Shown: positions 1 to 12,189, counted from the stretch's first letter. The stretch: 64,000 nt of DNA from Eumeta japonica (GCA_005406025.1 BGZK01000002.1:744001-808000); one strand, 5' to 3'. Notes: generated by a model from the sequence alone, not told the origin. Translations and numbers: made by a program.

Positions 1-5
1 AATTT

Positions 6-416
6 TTGATGCTTGAGACCGAAGAAACGTCAGATTGCGAAGACAACGTCTCAGTGCATTCGGATGAAGAGGATGTAATTTCCGGCTCAGATGACGATGA
101 TGTGCCATTATCACAAATGCGGGGTAATACCTTAAGAGGAAAGAATGGCCACCTCTGGTCATCTGTTGCACCATCTTCAAGTAGAACACCTCAGCGTAAT
201 GTTGTTAGCCTCCAGAGAACTCCGCAAGCAATTATGGAAGGTATTCGTGATGAAAAAGATGCATTTATGTTATTATTCTCTAAGCCAATTGATTTGATAG
301 TAAAGTATACCAATCAAGAGATTGGAAGACGTGCTCCTAAGCACAATGATCAGCGATATACTAATCAAACTGACTTGATAGCCAGTATCCTGAACATAGA
401 AGGGAAATTTGTTTGA
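6..416 (+). pseudogene. piggyBac-like transposase, N-terminal fragment
   Basis: Reads as an uninterrupted 136-residue frame from ATG to TGA. An acidic Asp/Glu/Ser-rich N-terminus (residues 4-35) ends in a DVPLSQ-type motif. A KNGHLW motif (about 46-51), an SSRTPQ motif, and the stretch DAFMLLFSKPIDLIVKYTNQ (about 85-104) follow. This order is characteristic of the N-terminal part of piggyBac-family (DDE_Tnp_1_7) transposases, which cut and paste at TTAA sites. The family protein is several hundred residues long. Here the frame stops about 30 residues after the YTN motif, before the catalytic aspartate domain, so no functional enzyme can be made from it. The last residues no longer resemble the family, so this is probably a deletion derivative or a truncated copy. 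The left end of the window cuts the element, so its 5' terminus is unseen. Confidence 0.72.
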
Positions 417-854
417 GCTGTGTTTAGATTATATTTTTAATGTTTTTGTTTGTTTAATTTTATTGAAAACTGATTGATCTCGGAAAAAAGTTCCTATTTG
501 TTTGTTTAATTAATAAATATAAAGTTAATTCCTTAAAAACTGTGTTTTATTCACTACTTGAAGGTGACTGGTCACCCCAGTTACCATTCGCGTTTCAATA
601 AAATCTGTTCCAATCTATCCCAGGATTAATATCTAGTGTATGTAGTACATGTAATGGTTAATGCTCTAAGTAGTACAGAGAACATAAAAACACACGACGG
701 AAATGTGATCGCGCTGCTCATTCGGAATTCACTCTGGCACAGACACAATTTCGTAACTTATTAAGTGATCAAAGATTCGTATTTTTCGTCTAAAATAAAA
801 GGACATCTTTGCACTGTCGCCTGACTTAATCATGTCATTATAAGAAGAAGCGTG
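417..854. other. AT-rich flank of the piggyBac fragment with a short palindrome
   Basis: No coding frame. Positions 563-576 form a 6-bp-arm inverted repeat (GGTGAC, TG, GTCACC) followed by a CCCC run. It may be terminal or subterminal sequence of the piggyBac-like element, but no TTAA-flanked end was identified. Confidence 0.35.
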
Positions 855-1030
855 AATAATTCAACAAGGTCGATCCGCGAGAGCTTTCGACCCCCGTCAC
901 TTAGCGCGAGAGGGACAGAGGAGCGACGTGACAGAAGCTTCTGGATACGCTCCGCAAATTAAGTTGCTCTTTAATATTATTGTCCCATTATGAGTAGTAA
1001 TCTCGTAGGATTTGCGCACTCATTGTCCTG
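855..1030. other. GC-richer island, candidate conserved noncoding DNA
   Basis: A complex, CpG-containing block stands out from the AT-rich surroundings. It has no convincing frame and no similarity to the other repeats in the window. The regulatory role is a guess from composition only. Confidence 0.2.
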
Positions 1031-2150
1031 TATATATAAATAATGATTAAAATATTTTTAAAGTATGTCCATGCGCATGATTCAGGACAAACGGTGATAT
1101 ATTTTAAATATATTTACAAAGTCCCGCTATAAAAGTGTGAAACATAATATTATGAGATTCACATTACAGAATATACCGTTGTGATATGATTCATAAATAG
1201 ATAATTAGTGGGAAACGCATGTACTTTTAAGATAGAACGACAAATAAATAATTTACTTCGTTTGTCAGAAATTATGCGGAAGCCCTCTCATACGAGCACG
1301 TTAAAAAAATTTAAGAGGCTTTTTTTATCGAAAAGATTATGATGAGAACTTAATCAAACCATTTGCAAGACGAAAGCGAGTGAGTTCTAATATTACGAAC
1401 AAGTTCGAATTACATGTCGTGAAATGACCATCACACTTGTAAATATCCAAGAATGTTTAAACCCGGTCAGTGTGGGAATAGGATTGCCGCGCTCCCGGCC
1501 CCTGGCGGAATGTAACCGAACCAAAATTACATTACACCCATAATCAATCAAATTAATCAAAACCAGATCATTACGTATAAATTTGGAAATTTAAATCCAT
1601 CAAAATAAATTTTATACGTAGTTTTAAGAAATCATTAATGAAAAACATCTTCAGTTCGAAACTTGTAAATTGATTTATAAATTTCAAACGTTAAGTTATT
1701 ACGATCTGAAATTATTAATTAATGTTAAGCGCTACAGCTATCAGGATAAGAACATTAAGTTGCCCGTTAGCAAAAGTCATAAAATGTGTCCAATACGCTA
1801 ACAGTAAAAATGGATAAAGATCACGAACTGCACATAAAGAGGTTTTACTTTAAACATATACGTAACCATTTTTCAGAAACGCGCGTTATGAGACTTGAGT
1901 ATGTATGTGCTGAAAAATAGTTAAGTGCCAATAACATCAAGGAATATAGATAAAATCCTATCCCGAAGAAATGAGAGCAAACAATACCTAGCGCCAATTG
2001 ACCCTAAAACGCGCGCCGGCGGCGGAGGAAAATCTGATCAATTCCCTCACATAAAACGTTTTCCTCCGCATTTCCCTTTCGTCAGATCTGTTATTGCAAC
2101 TTGTTCGTGCACATAATATTGTTCCAAGTACTTTATTATTTATGAAAAAA
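1031..2150. other. AT-rich intergenic DNA, nothing coding seen
   Basis: Mostly simple AT-rich sequence. Two short GC patches (about 1480-1510 and 2010-2095) interrupt it. The 63-residue open frame at 1925-2116 shows no recognisable motif and looks fortuitous. Confidence 0.5.
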
Positions 2151-2182
2151 ACCGTGTAATTATTAAATAAAAATTACACGGT
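2151..2182. repeat. Perfect 11-bp inverted repeat
   Basis: The arms ACCGTGTAATT (2151-2161) and AATTACACGGT (2172-2182) are exact reverse complements around a 10-nt AT loop. It could be a hairpin or the remnant of a small foldback element. Confidence 0.6.
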
Positions 2183-3070
2183 ATAAAAAAAAAAACATTG
2201 CTTTTATCAATCGTGAGATATCTATGTAAAAACTTTATTCCTTTTTGATTTATTACCAAACTCAACGAATAAAAGGCGGCATCAATTATTTTTGTCTTTG
2301 ATACATAGGCCTTTACTCCCACCAAGTCCGAAATGAAAGAAATTATAATGTTATAACAGCTGTAAGCTTTTGTATATCAATTTTTTCATATATAAAAATT
2401 TTGCGTACCTACAAACATTTCGTAGATGTTTTTTTAATTTACTTGAATTAAAGTTTCCATGTGAAATTTAAACTTTTGTACACAGCTTTTCGTAAACTAT
2501 ACAGCTTTTCGTATTTACCAAAGCACATACTTTAAATTAAGCAAATAAATCAATTATTTAGAGCCGTATCTTCTATTTACTGTTTTTAGCATTCAAAACT
2601 CAATGAAGATAAAATTTTTGATGTCCATTTTTTCTAATCCATCGTTTTTCGTTTTTTTTACATTAGCTGAAAAAGTTTGAAGTTTGTTGAGGAATATGAC
2701 AATATACCGCCTTTGCATGATCGAGAATAAAATTTAGTTCAATTTTTCTTGACCGAAAGATTATACTGAATTGTATGACACTGCAACAGATTTCAAAAAA
2801 TGCCAAAAATACTTATGTTTTTCATCTTTACATGTTTGCACACCATAGAGTGAAATAGTTGTAGGTGCACCAATAGCATTATGACACTGTTGTTTGTTAT
2901 TAATATACGTTCGAGGAAAGTATCCATTTACATAATTGTAAGACACTTTCTGATGAAAATGTGAAAAATCTGATTTATCTATATAACTATTAACTTCGAC
3001 CCGCATGGATGTAAAATGTGTTTCTTCATATTTCAGGTAAATCAATCTCGCTATTAATCCTAATTCTAGT
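2183..3070. other. AT-rich intergenic DNA, nothing seen
   Basis: Homopolymer-rich AT sequence. The open frames on the minus strand (2140-2325 and 2761-3045) have low-complexity composition and no family resemblance. Confidence 0.5.
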
Positions 3071-3074
3071 CACG

Positions 3075-3300
3075 GTTATATATTTGTTTTTGATTCCTAT
3101 CCCACACCAATTTATGACCTCGGTCCCGTTCTTAATATAAGAATCGATCACGTTCTTGATTCTCATTCGGTCCAAAATTTAATTTCGACCTCGGCCTCGT
3201 TTTGAATTTTGTTCCCAGTCCATTCTCGATTATGATCCTGCTTCGCCTTTCGATTTTATTCGCCGTGACGCTTTCGATTATTTTATCGTTGCGTTTTTAG
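3075..3300. repeat. Degenerate tandem tract, unit about 24 bp
   Basis: Successive units of roughly 20-25 nt share a loose pattern of T/CGATT or ATTT followed by CCTCGGTCC-like or CGTTCT-like sequence. Units start near 3109, 3133, 3157, 3177, 3202, 3227 and 3250. The copies are diverged. Similar tracts occur at about 9205-9330, 16530-16720 (opposite strand sense) and 46848-46935. Confidence 0.5.
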
Positions 3301-3733
3301 TATCGGAATAAAACATAGCTTATATCACTATTAGCTTTTATATGTGTGGAAGAAGCGGTCTCTAGTTACTATTTTTTGGTATTTGCACAATAATCTATAT
3401 TTTTTTTAATAAAAACTATCCTCTTTTATTGGAACACGTCTTTGGGTAAAATTTGATTACAAACTATTCAGTAGTTCAAGCTTAATTGAAAAACAGACAT
3501 TCAAACAATCATACCTTCACATTTACAATAATAATTACGCAATAAATAGTGTAAGCATTTATAAATTACTCGCATTTTCAAACGTAATTTATAAAGATGA
3601 ATCATTCAAGTTCCAAGTAGAGGTCGCTGTGTGATAGTGGCATACGAAGCCATATCTAACATTCAGAAAGACCGGCCATTGGACTTCACGCAATCTTGCC
3701 ATAATAGAGTAGCTTCGCGTTATGTTCCCTCGC
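3301..3733. other. AT-rich intergenic DNA, nothing coding seen
   Basis: No frame or repeat was recognised. GC content rises toward the hairpin at 3734. Confidence 0.45.
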
Positions 3734-3777
3734 TCACGGCATCACTAAGACGCCTCCGCGTCTTAGTGATGCCGTGA
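3734..3777. repeat. Perfect 20-bp stem, 4-nt loop inverted repeat
   Basis: The arms at 3734-3753 and 3758-3777 are exact reverse complements separated by CTCC. The stem is about half G+C, so single-stranded DNA or RNA would fold very stably. It is not flanked by an obvious transposon end or a gene. The stem is shorter than a typical insect microRNA precursor and the loop is small, so a microRNA is unlikely. Confidence 0.85.
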
Positions 3778-4729
3778 AAAATTGATAAACGATTTCGTTC
3801 GGGAAAATCGACGAAGCCCATTTTTTATAATTCCGACCGTCGACGAATGCAGACAGGGAAAGTCGAAAAAAAATCAAGTCTACTTTGTGAAAATTCACTT
3901 TCCTTTCAAAGCGTAATCCTCCTTAAATGAAATACTAACAACGGAAGTGTATAATTCTGAAAAATGAAATAAACAGGGTCTTCCCGGGCAGATCGCGCGC
4001 CCCTCGCCCGGCGTCCCGCGCCCCTGCAACACCTGCGTAATTAAATTCTACCCATTTTGATGCCGAGGCTGCGTATTTTTTTTCCGAGAAAGAATCTTGT
4101 TAGAAAAACTGATGTTTTCTTTACACAAGACAAGCTAAAACTTTTTGCTTAGACATTTTGTAATATGCTTAGCTTAACGTTTCATTTCGGATAAAAAATT
4201 TCCCGCCGCCGCGTGCGACGGCGATTCGTATTTTGATTTACACGACAAACATTTCGTGCGAAAATTGGTCGACCTTTTATTATGTTCATTTTGACTAAGA
4301 TTTGTTTCACATGATGAAATGTAATCTTCGAGCCTTTGCATACTTTAATATCAGTGTAGGTTTGCTTAGCACAACAGTTTGCATACTAGTACAGAAATTT
4401 TGATAGTCTTTAAATCATTAAAATCGATTTGCACGTTCGATCTAGTCGATGTGCACTAATGCCTGTTTCACATTTCTAAAAAGTTGGAAAACGAACTTAA
4501 TCGTAAGTAACTTATCTTGTTATGAGAAAACTAATCGATGACATTTCATCACCACGAGAAAATCATTTTTTTTCTCTTGGTTAATTAATTTTCAATATCC
4601 ATAAAGTATGCATAAACGTACTATTCTCCAAAATAACGCCAAAGGAAGTGCTTCCATAGTTCGATAAATGTTCAGACTAGATAAGTAATTTATAGCTATA
4701 AATTGATGAACGCTCGCCGTTATCGGATA
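3778..4729. other. Mixed intergenic DNA with small GC patches
   Basis: Short G+C-rich stretches lie at about 3985-4030 and 4200-4235 inside AT-rich sequence. No coding frame was supported. Confidence 0.4.
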
Positions 4730-4960
4730 ATAAACTAAGTCCAACGGCCGAAACTTTGGTTGCAAAGACGGCCTTTGAGCGCCTACAGAAGTATGGCGGC
4801 GGCGCGACGAGGCGGCCGCGCTTTGTTGTCTATGCCCGACGGACGTTGCCACAACTTACGATTGGATCACGTCGATCGCCGTAATAGTTTACAGTTCGGT
4901 CTCGTTGTTTGGTCGTTTCGAAGCGATGTAAAGAAACGTCTCTGAATATTTTCCAATACT
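4730..4960. other. CpG-rich island, candidate conserved noncoding DNA
   Basis: A compact island with many CpGs and runs such as GGCGGCGGCGCG (about 4795-4806). Short overlapping frames are open on both strands (4592-4852 minus, 4760-4945 plus), which is expected of stop-poor GC-rich DNA and does not favour either one. Confidence 0.3.
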
Positions 4961-5889
4961 GCTCCCAGACTGACGTCTCTTTACAGCAGATCTGTCTACG
5001 AGCTTCGAGGATTGATTGCGTTCAATAAGTGTGCACTTTTACTTTCTCAGCTGTCGGAGAAACTTCTACGATGACCGTAATTTAAAATTTAGTACTTTGT
5101 ACTTGAATATCTATCGATGAGATGCGTTGATGTGATGATGTAGTTCATGTGATTTATACAAAATCAAATTCTAGTATAAATAATTTTTAATTAGTAGATC
5201 TTTATATAACATTTGAAATACGATATTTAACTAGCTTTTACCTGCGATGTTTTGCATGTGGACTTAATTTGCAGGCACTTATAATGGATGTACTTCAAAA
5301 ATTTTGTAAAAATTTCACAGATTTATTGCTAAGGGCGAATTATCATTTTTATGAACTTAACTATAAAGGGTTCTAGTAAATTTCTATAAAACAGATATAT
5401 TCTTATTTATTTATGTGTAGATATTACGTTTCGAATAAAGCTTCCCTTTACACAATAATTAAGTTTTATTGTCAAAACTCAGACGTATAGGTTAGATCAT
5501 CATTTGAGCCTAGAGTGCGAGGAGTAAAATCAGCCTTGAGTGAGGCAAAGCAGCCGCAGATCAATGCCTAGAGTTCTCAGCTTCTGTTCTTACCCTATTT
5601 GAGTGGTTTCAATCATACGGGAATATTTGTGAGAATCAAGGGCATAGAAGGGATTAAAACATCTCCCCCGCAGCCACATCCAGTCAGAATCACGGCTTTG
5701 ATAACAATTTTCAAATACCTTATTCGTAATCTGGTCGGTTTAAACAGTTGTGATCAATTTAATTTATTAGTATATTTCATAAAAATCTAACTATTGTATA
5801 TGTCCTCATGACGCAACTTTTGAAAAATTTTGCTGTTTTCCGACTTAACTCGACAAGCTGAGTCAAAAAATACATATGGTTCAAAAGTT
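4961..5889. other. AT-rich intergenic DNA, nothing coding seen
   Basis: No recognisable gene or repeat. A 63-residue frame at 5599-5790 is without motifs. Confidence 0.45.
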
Positions 5890-5896
5890 TATATAC

Positions 5897-5975
<79 letters not shown>

Positions 5976-6000
5976 TGTGTTAGTGTGTGTGTGTGTGTCT
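5890..6000. repeat. (TA)n microsatellite grading into (GT)n
   Basis: A long alternating TA run (about 5898-5971) is followed by TG-rich repeats to about 6000. A frame read through it is an artefact. Confidence 0.97.
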
Positions 6001-6839
6001 ATACGATGTCACGCGGGGCTTGTCAACACGATAGCGTCTACAATTCTTCAGAGATCTTAATAGTACCCAATATATATGTTCTATGGACGATTACAAAGGT
6101 CGAGTTCAAATTTGAGCCAAATGGGTCAACTAGTTTAGAAATCACAGCATTTTAAAAACCCGAAAATTACATATTTCATGTGAATTACATACGAAAATAA
6201 AATGAAATCTACTTCCATTTCTGCTGACGAATGGCCTTTTTTATTTTTATATCAGTCACTTGTACACATATTCATAGTCACCAATTATTATATCAATTAG
6301 ATTTACCTTCTAGCTCCTAATCAATGATGAAATAACTGTTTAGATTAGTGATTAGTTCAGTGCTGAATATCTAGCAACATGTTAGTTGAATCTAAGATGA
6401 AGTTAGTTGACCTGCTCAGCATGACGATCGCGACAACACCTCCAAAGAAAAGGAAAATGACTTCCCGTAACAAAGATATTCCCAACAGCGTCATTTTGTA
6501 TTTTGTTGATGCAAACTATGGTAAAATTTTGACAAAAATTCTGATAAAGCACTCAATTTTTTTATCTATACCACTAACATAGTTTGATGCTCTGCGTACC
6601 TCGAATAGGGGAAATGTCGATTTACTGTTGCAATAATTTTTTTCACCTACACTTTTTAATTAAACAATATATAATGTAAATCCTAAATTATACAAATAAA
6701 AAAAAACCTAAACCCACTAAAATATAACGTACAAACACGTTAACTTATAAAAAATGATTTTGATCCTGTACAAGCAATAACTATTGGGATTCTATATATG
6801 TCCAGGTAGTTTTCTTCTATTAACCTTCAGTTGGTGGTG
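6001..6839. other. AT-rich intergenic DNA, nothing coding seen
   Basis: No gene recognised. The 67-residue frame at 6379-6582 carries a basic PPKKRKM stretch but no family signature. Confidence 0.4.
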
Positions 6840-7140
6840 TTGTATAGGTGTAAATCAATCCGCTACCGAAGCACGTTCTACCACAATCTCGCTATTTCAG
6901 ACTAAGGGCTAGGGATCTTAAGGCTAGGGCCCTTCACGCTGATTGAGAGTAATTAGCTTAAAGCAGATTGGGAGCTAGGACCGATGGCTAACGTGCTTTT
7001 CGAGGCACAAAGCGAAAGATTTCATTTGGTTTGGGTTAAAAACTTATTAGGTAATTCGCTCGTGGTCGAGATCAAAGCCGGTACCTTTCGATCCGAAGGC
7101 AACGCTCTTAAGCACCGAGCCGCCACCGTCGCAGTAAGGG
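6840..7140 (+). repeat. Dispersed repeat family A, longest copy
   Basis: Contains GACCGATGGCTAACGTGC and CGAGGCAC (6979-7009), then TTCGCTCGTGGTC, GATCAAAGCCGG, CGATCCGAAGG and GCTCTTAAGCACCGAGCC (to about 7122). The same motifs in the same order occur reversed at 41885-42090. Partial copies lie at 7935-7972, 18930-18995 and 33085-33190. The motifs are familiar from lepidopteran interspersed repeats. The element class is not determined. Confidence 0.7.
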
Positions 7141-7934
7141 TCACTAATATCTTTGAAAACTATTCTGCAACAACATCAACTTCAGCGAAATTGTTATTTA
7201 TGAACTGACCTTTTACATTTTACACCACGCATTCCTAGTTCATTTTGCTTTTGAAAAGAAAAGGAAAATCACTTTCTAAGATTCCATTTTAACTCCTTTG
7301 GTACTCACTCGCTTTCGCCAACGGGAGGCTGTATGGAGTCTCATAAATAAATCCTCAGGGAAACCCTCGAATCTCGTTCACAACTTTCTTTAATGGAGTC
7401 GCAATAATAGAATTTGTTCTGAGATCTTGTTATTCTCGTTTTACGAGCGTAAAGAGCACGTGTATTACTGAAGTTACTTCTTTGGAAGTTTTGGTTAGAA
7501 GAATTTCCGGATTTTTTTTACAGATTTAACGATTTACAAAATGTTTAACGTAAATTGATATAGAAGTTGATTAAACACAAATCAGGTTTGTTAAGTAAAA
7601 TTTCTGTACAGCATGGTAAATGTATCGTTTCACTTAAAGGATTAGAAACTACATAGGTAATCTTAGTATTCGAAATGCTTAAATTAAATTTTATATATTG
7701 TGTTTTGGAATTTATTTAAAGAATATTAAATCCTAAGTCATTGAGCCACGTTTTTGTCACTCTTTTGCTACACCACACCATCTCACCATCCATCTATTTC
7801 CGACCGAAGAACCTAGACCTTGATCCATTAATGCGGAATCATTAGGGAGCTCCAGACTACATTTGTAATCAATGTGGTGACGACATCTAGGAGTGGCTAC
7901 TATTCCAGATATATAGCAAACGATTTAATTCGTT
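7141..7934. other. AT-rich intergenic DNA, nothing coding seen
   Basis: No gene or clear repeat was recognised. Confidence 0.4.
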
Positions 7935-8003
7935 AATCTAAAATCTCATTGAGCAATTCGCTCGTGGTCAGGATTCTATTGGTACTGTATTAGAATCCTG
8001 ACC
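7935..8003 (+). repeat. Family A fragment merging into a 13-bp perfect inverted repeat
   Basis: CAATTCGCTCGTGGTC at about 7954-7969 matches family A. It runs directly into arms 7966-7978 (GGTCAGGATTCTA) and 7991-8003, which are exact reverse complements around a 12-nt spacer. This may be two abutting, oppositely oriented repeat ends. Confidence 0.65.
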
Positions 8004-8269
8004 TTATTTTCCGGAGGCTCTTTCCACTCTGCTGCTACTGCTCTTCCATTCCTACTGTCTATAGTATCATATACATGTATCGATATACATATCCTAAATA
8101 TTTAGATAAAATTTTTTTTAAACCAGAATATTATCCGAAGATTAAAATATGTATATATACAAGAATTTAAAGTCTCATTCAAGAATTCCCTTGTTTTCTT
8201 TTTTCTTTGTTCAGGGGGTGAAACGTTTCTTTTTTTTAATCGTAAAATTTGCTTTTATCGACAATCCGT
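8004..8269. other. AT-rich intergenic DNA
   Basis: Nothing supported beyond simple sequence. Confidence 0.4.
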
Positions 8270-8470
8270 CGAACACGTGAAATCGTCAGTACATCACTAA
8301 ATATCACAGCAGATACAATATACACAGCTACACGCGCCGTGCACAAAGCTACGGGTCAACCATTACATGTTTGAGTGCTTTTAATTGCTTCCGCTGGAGC
8401 GCGCCGCGGGCCACGACGCGCTCAACTCCTGCGCGGTGTAAATAAAATGGGAAATTGTTTGACGCGCAGA
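8270..8470. other. GC-richer island, candidate conserved noncoding DNA
   Basis: Complex sequence with CpG-rich stretches (about 8390-8435) and no coding frame. The flanks are plain AT-rich DNA. Function inferred from composition only. Confidence 0.25.
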
Positions 8471-9204
8471 AAATACGTTTTTTTTTCAAGGAAAATTGGG
8501 TAGCTTAGAATGTTTTTGATGTTAATGCGTGTCGCTGTCCCGGCTCGTGTTTCGCACGGAATCATTGTAAAAACCCCGCCATAAATTAAAAAGAATCAAA
8601 TTCTCTTACTTTTATGCAATTTTATTTATACGGTTATTATTTTCTTCTACAGTCACTTTTATAGGTTTAAAATATTTCCCTGTTATTTCAATGCTTTTAA
8701 AATATTTGTTTGATTACTATGATATTTTATTACTTCATAAGACGTAAAGAATTCACTTGAACTTAGTGACTGATAACAGTGGAGTAAAGTAAACCTTCGA
8801 ATCATAAACTCAAAAAATAAGTATTTTTCTGACATGCACTTCCTTATATAATTTTATTTGTTAAAATTTACTATATTAATACACAGCATTGAGTGAATAA
8901 AGAAGAGGAATATAAGAGGAAACAAAAACAAATAAAAATTAAATATGATCAAGTTTATTGATTGTTAAAATAACCACTACTTTGAAGATTTTGTGTTGGT
9001 TCAGTCTTTTAAAATTGCTGCGTATGCATGCTTCCTCTTTCATTTGTGCTGTGATCTTAGTTACCCCACTGCTAAGGAATACATTCCATAACGTGGAAAG
9101 ATGATTCATTTTTGATGTCTATGGATCTGGCTGTCTATCCCAATCTCAATCCAAATAGTCTGATTATGTCCCAGTACTGCACCTGATTTCGATCCCCGGG
9201 TCAT
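8471..9204. other. AT-rich intergenic DNA, nothing coding seen
   Basis: No gene or recognised repeat. Confidence 0.4.
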
Positions 9205-9330
9205 GCTTATAAATTTTATCGTATTTCAAAATTTAATTTCGAATCGATCTCGTCCTCAATATTTGCATTTGATTCTAATCCCACGGTCAATTCTGTTATC
9301 TATCTCATTTTCAATATTGATGTCACTACT
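9205..9330. repeat. Degenerate tandem tract, second copy
   Basis: Loose units of about 24 nt with the same T/CGATT plus CCTC or CCCC pattern as the tract at 3075-3300. The ATTTAATTTCGA unit start occurs in both tracts. Confidence 0.4.
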
Positions 9331-11695
9331 GAACATGGTTTCTATTTGTATGAAATGGCGGGCAAATGCTAACCCCAAAATAGAATATCAATACCTATAC
9401 CACTTGAGAATATTGTACTATAAGTTTAGAATTGGTTAACAGTATAAATATGCGGATGAAGACAGAAAGCTTAAAAAACAATCAAGAAAACGTTTTTAGA
9501 GAGAAGATTAAAGAGTTTGGCCCTTAAGCCCTCGACATGGCCCAGTGGAGGAACGACCGTGGTCAACAATACGGTGAAAACGTTGGAGATAGTCGTACTT
9601 TCTGAAGCACAATACGACTGGTTCTACTAGGGTTTAGAACTTATCGATCAATTCATCCGCTTGATACTAAGAATGTAAGCCAACATTTTTGTAACATCCG
9701 ATTTTTACAATTCATCTAAAGCTTAGACGTTGGTGCGCACCACGTCACGACATAAACAGCCTCTATTTCTTTTTACAGTTTTACATGTTTCGAACAGCCA
9801 GATCTCGTAGTATTATTTTATAAATAAAGTGTATAATTTTATAAAAATGGATTTAGGTTAAGGATTCTTTTTTGTGTTTAGTTGTATTTTTGTGTGTGTT
9901 TTTTTCACTAAATCTGGCTAAGCCCTAGACAATAATATTTGTTGACCTACTGGACTTCTGTCTGCAAACAAAAACAACTTAGAGTGGCTCAATCGGCGAG
10001 GCTGAAGGAGCAGATGATTTTACTGAAGATCATATGGACGTGTTTTTTCCATTAGTCACCCTTGATACCACACATAAGTTTCTATGGCTTTAATTGAATG
10101 AATATTCTTTTAAGAATTTTAGTGGTTTTTATTTAAGTATTATATTATTCGACTTTCTGATTGCTATTCTAGAATACGTTTTCAATTGTATTAAATAATA
10201 GCCTTAACTAATCTAATACAAATTAAGTGAACTAAGTTTTTTCTAAAAATAATTTTAACTCCATCAAACTAAAAATACGTGTTTTGAAAAAGCTCATTCC
10301 CGATTAAGGGAAGGGCCAAGCCAAATCTCGGGATATCTCCGGGTGGTTAGAAAATCGCCAAAATCTCCTCACGCAATTAATGAAGGCATTCTTATAATTT
10401 TGCGTTCGTCCAAAATGTTTTCATAAGTACGCTGTGAGGCTGTATTGCATGAATAATATAAGTTTATTTTCTTGTGAGGATAAAATCAAATTTTCTTTAT
10501 TTTTTAATTAAATTCAAAAATTTGTCATTAATTTGTTTGACAAATATTAGTTTATGTAACGCAAAACGATCAAATAGATTACGACGTGGGGCAATTGAAA
10601 TAAATTACTGAATGTATTTCACAATTTGTGTGCTGTTTACCCATAAAGTAATAGAGCTCAGTCAGCTTATCAAAAGTATTGGTTCCCAGCTAAGTTGGTT
10701 TTATGACATCAGATTTTGCACCTGCGCATCAGATTGCAGGTACAACACAAGAATAGAGTTTCAAGTAGAGAATTAAACATCATACCACCTATACTTACCG
10801 TTTGGTAAACATAATGTAAATATTTTTTATTGTTGACATTGAACAAGAGGTTACTCATTATTATAGATTGACTAAACGAGACATATATCAACATTGATCG
10901 ATATCGGTTACCGTTAAGACTATTGTTTATACACGATATTGCCTTGTATTCGCTTTGAGCGACTTTTGCAAGGCCGTCGACTTCACTCGGCGGCCCAAAA
11001 ACGGACGCTTGAATCATTTCCATCAGCGCTGGTTATCTGAATAATTTATTCCCATTTATGTCTACTGACTGAACTCTATCGCTCGAGATAAGAAGTCCAA
11101 GTGCCAGGCTTTTATGTCGTAATTATTTAACTTTACAATCAGAGTTTAATGACTGACGTAATCGAAATCTTACGTTCGAAGGGCCGTAACAAATGCACTT
11201 TTCACTATAATGCGATTATATGGAGGTAATTTTTTTAAATCATTGAACCAGAATTATTAAAGCTTAACCCCCTTAGGCGAAAGAAAAGTAAAACTTCAAA
11301 ATCTTGCAAACGATAATGGTATGCTACTCAAAACAGAGGGTAAAAACGAATGTAATTAGCCATTAAAAAGGGTTACAATTGTGCACATACAAGCAAATAT
11401 ACATTGTTTGTCTACACATCCAATAAAGCTTTTGTGGTCGTATACGTCTTAGTTTGACTAAGTTCACTCGTAGGAAGGGCGGTAGAACACAATGCGCGTA
11501 AGCGTTTTCAATGCTCATGTTTAACCGCACGAAGTTCATACAGCGTTTCTCTGAGAACCAGAGAGTATACAATTGGGGGAACATTATATTATTCGGTTTG
11601 CAAGGAAACGAGTAAGTTAGTGCTGCTAATTTTCAAAAAAAGGCAAGTATTTCGAGCTTACGCCTCGCAGAACCGGACCAGCGTACAAAGACGCC
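9331..11695. other. AT-rich intergenic DNA, nothing coding seen
   Basis: Only short fortuitous frames (10709-11023 and 11363-11584, minus strand) without motifs. A small GC patch lies at about 10955-11030. Confidence 0.4.
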
Positions 11696-11731
11696 TGACT
11701 TTAAACAATGTACACACACTGTTTAAAGTCA
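11696..11731. repeat. Perfect 12-bp inverted repeat
   Basis: The arms TGACTTTAAACA (11696-11707) and TGTTTAAAGTCA (11720-11731) flank a 12-nt CA-rich loop. Confidence 0.75.
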
Positions 11732-12189
11732 TGCACAAAGTCACGCCCACAAATACCCTTTAATTTTTAAAATATTTTTTTTAGCTCAATGACAATGCAT
11801 TGAAAAGGAGTGTAAATCATTTACAGTTATAAGCAAATAGCTCGATGTTTTTAAAAAAATATAACAAAGCATCATAGTCCCCAATGCAAAGATATTTTTT
11901 TAAATAACTAATAGGAATCGTTTATGATAAAATAAACTGTAATGGACGTAAATTGAAAGACAGACGCATGAGTCAAGTAATAAGCATCATTTTTTTTTTA
12001 TAAGCTTAAATATAAATTTGTTTATGTTACAATTCTGTACCAAACAAGCTAAAACCTTTTTTACATATGTTGTACAGTTACAAAGTTGCTCGAACTTTAT
12101 AGCAAACAATATTCGTTACTATTATATTTTTTTTGATAAACTTGAGATAGAATAGGTAGAACAACAAACTTTGTCATCTAAATTTATAT
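11732..12189. other. AT-rich intergenic DNA
   Basis: Nothing recognised. Confidence 0.4.

Noticed and set aside
3734..3777. Possible microRNA precursor
   Set aside because: A 20-bp stem with a 4-nt loop is too short for a normal insect precursor, and no flanking stem extends it.
5830..6060. 76-codon frame with a long Ile-Tyr run
   Set aside because: Translation of a TA microsatellite. The same applies to the frames at 26104-26396.
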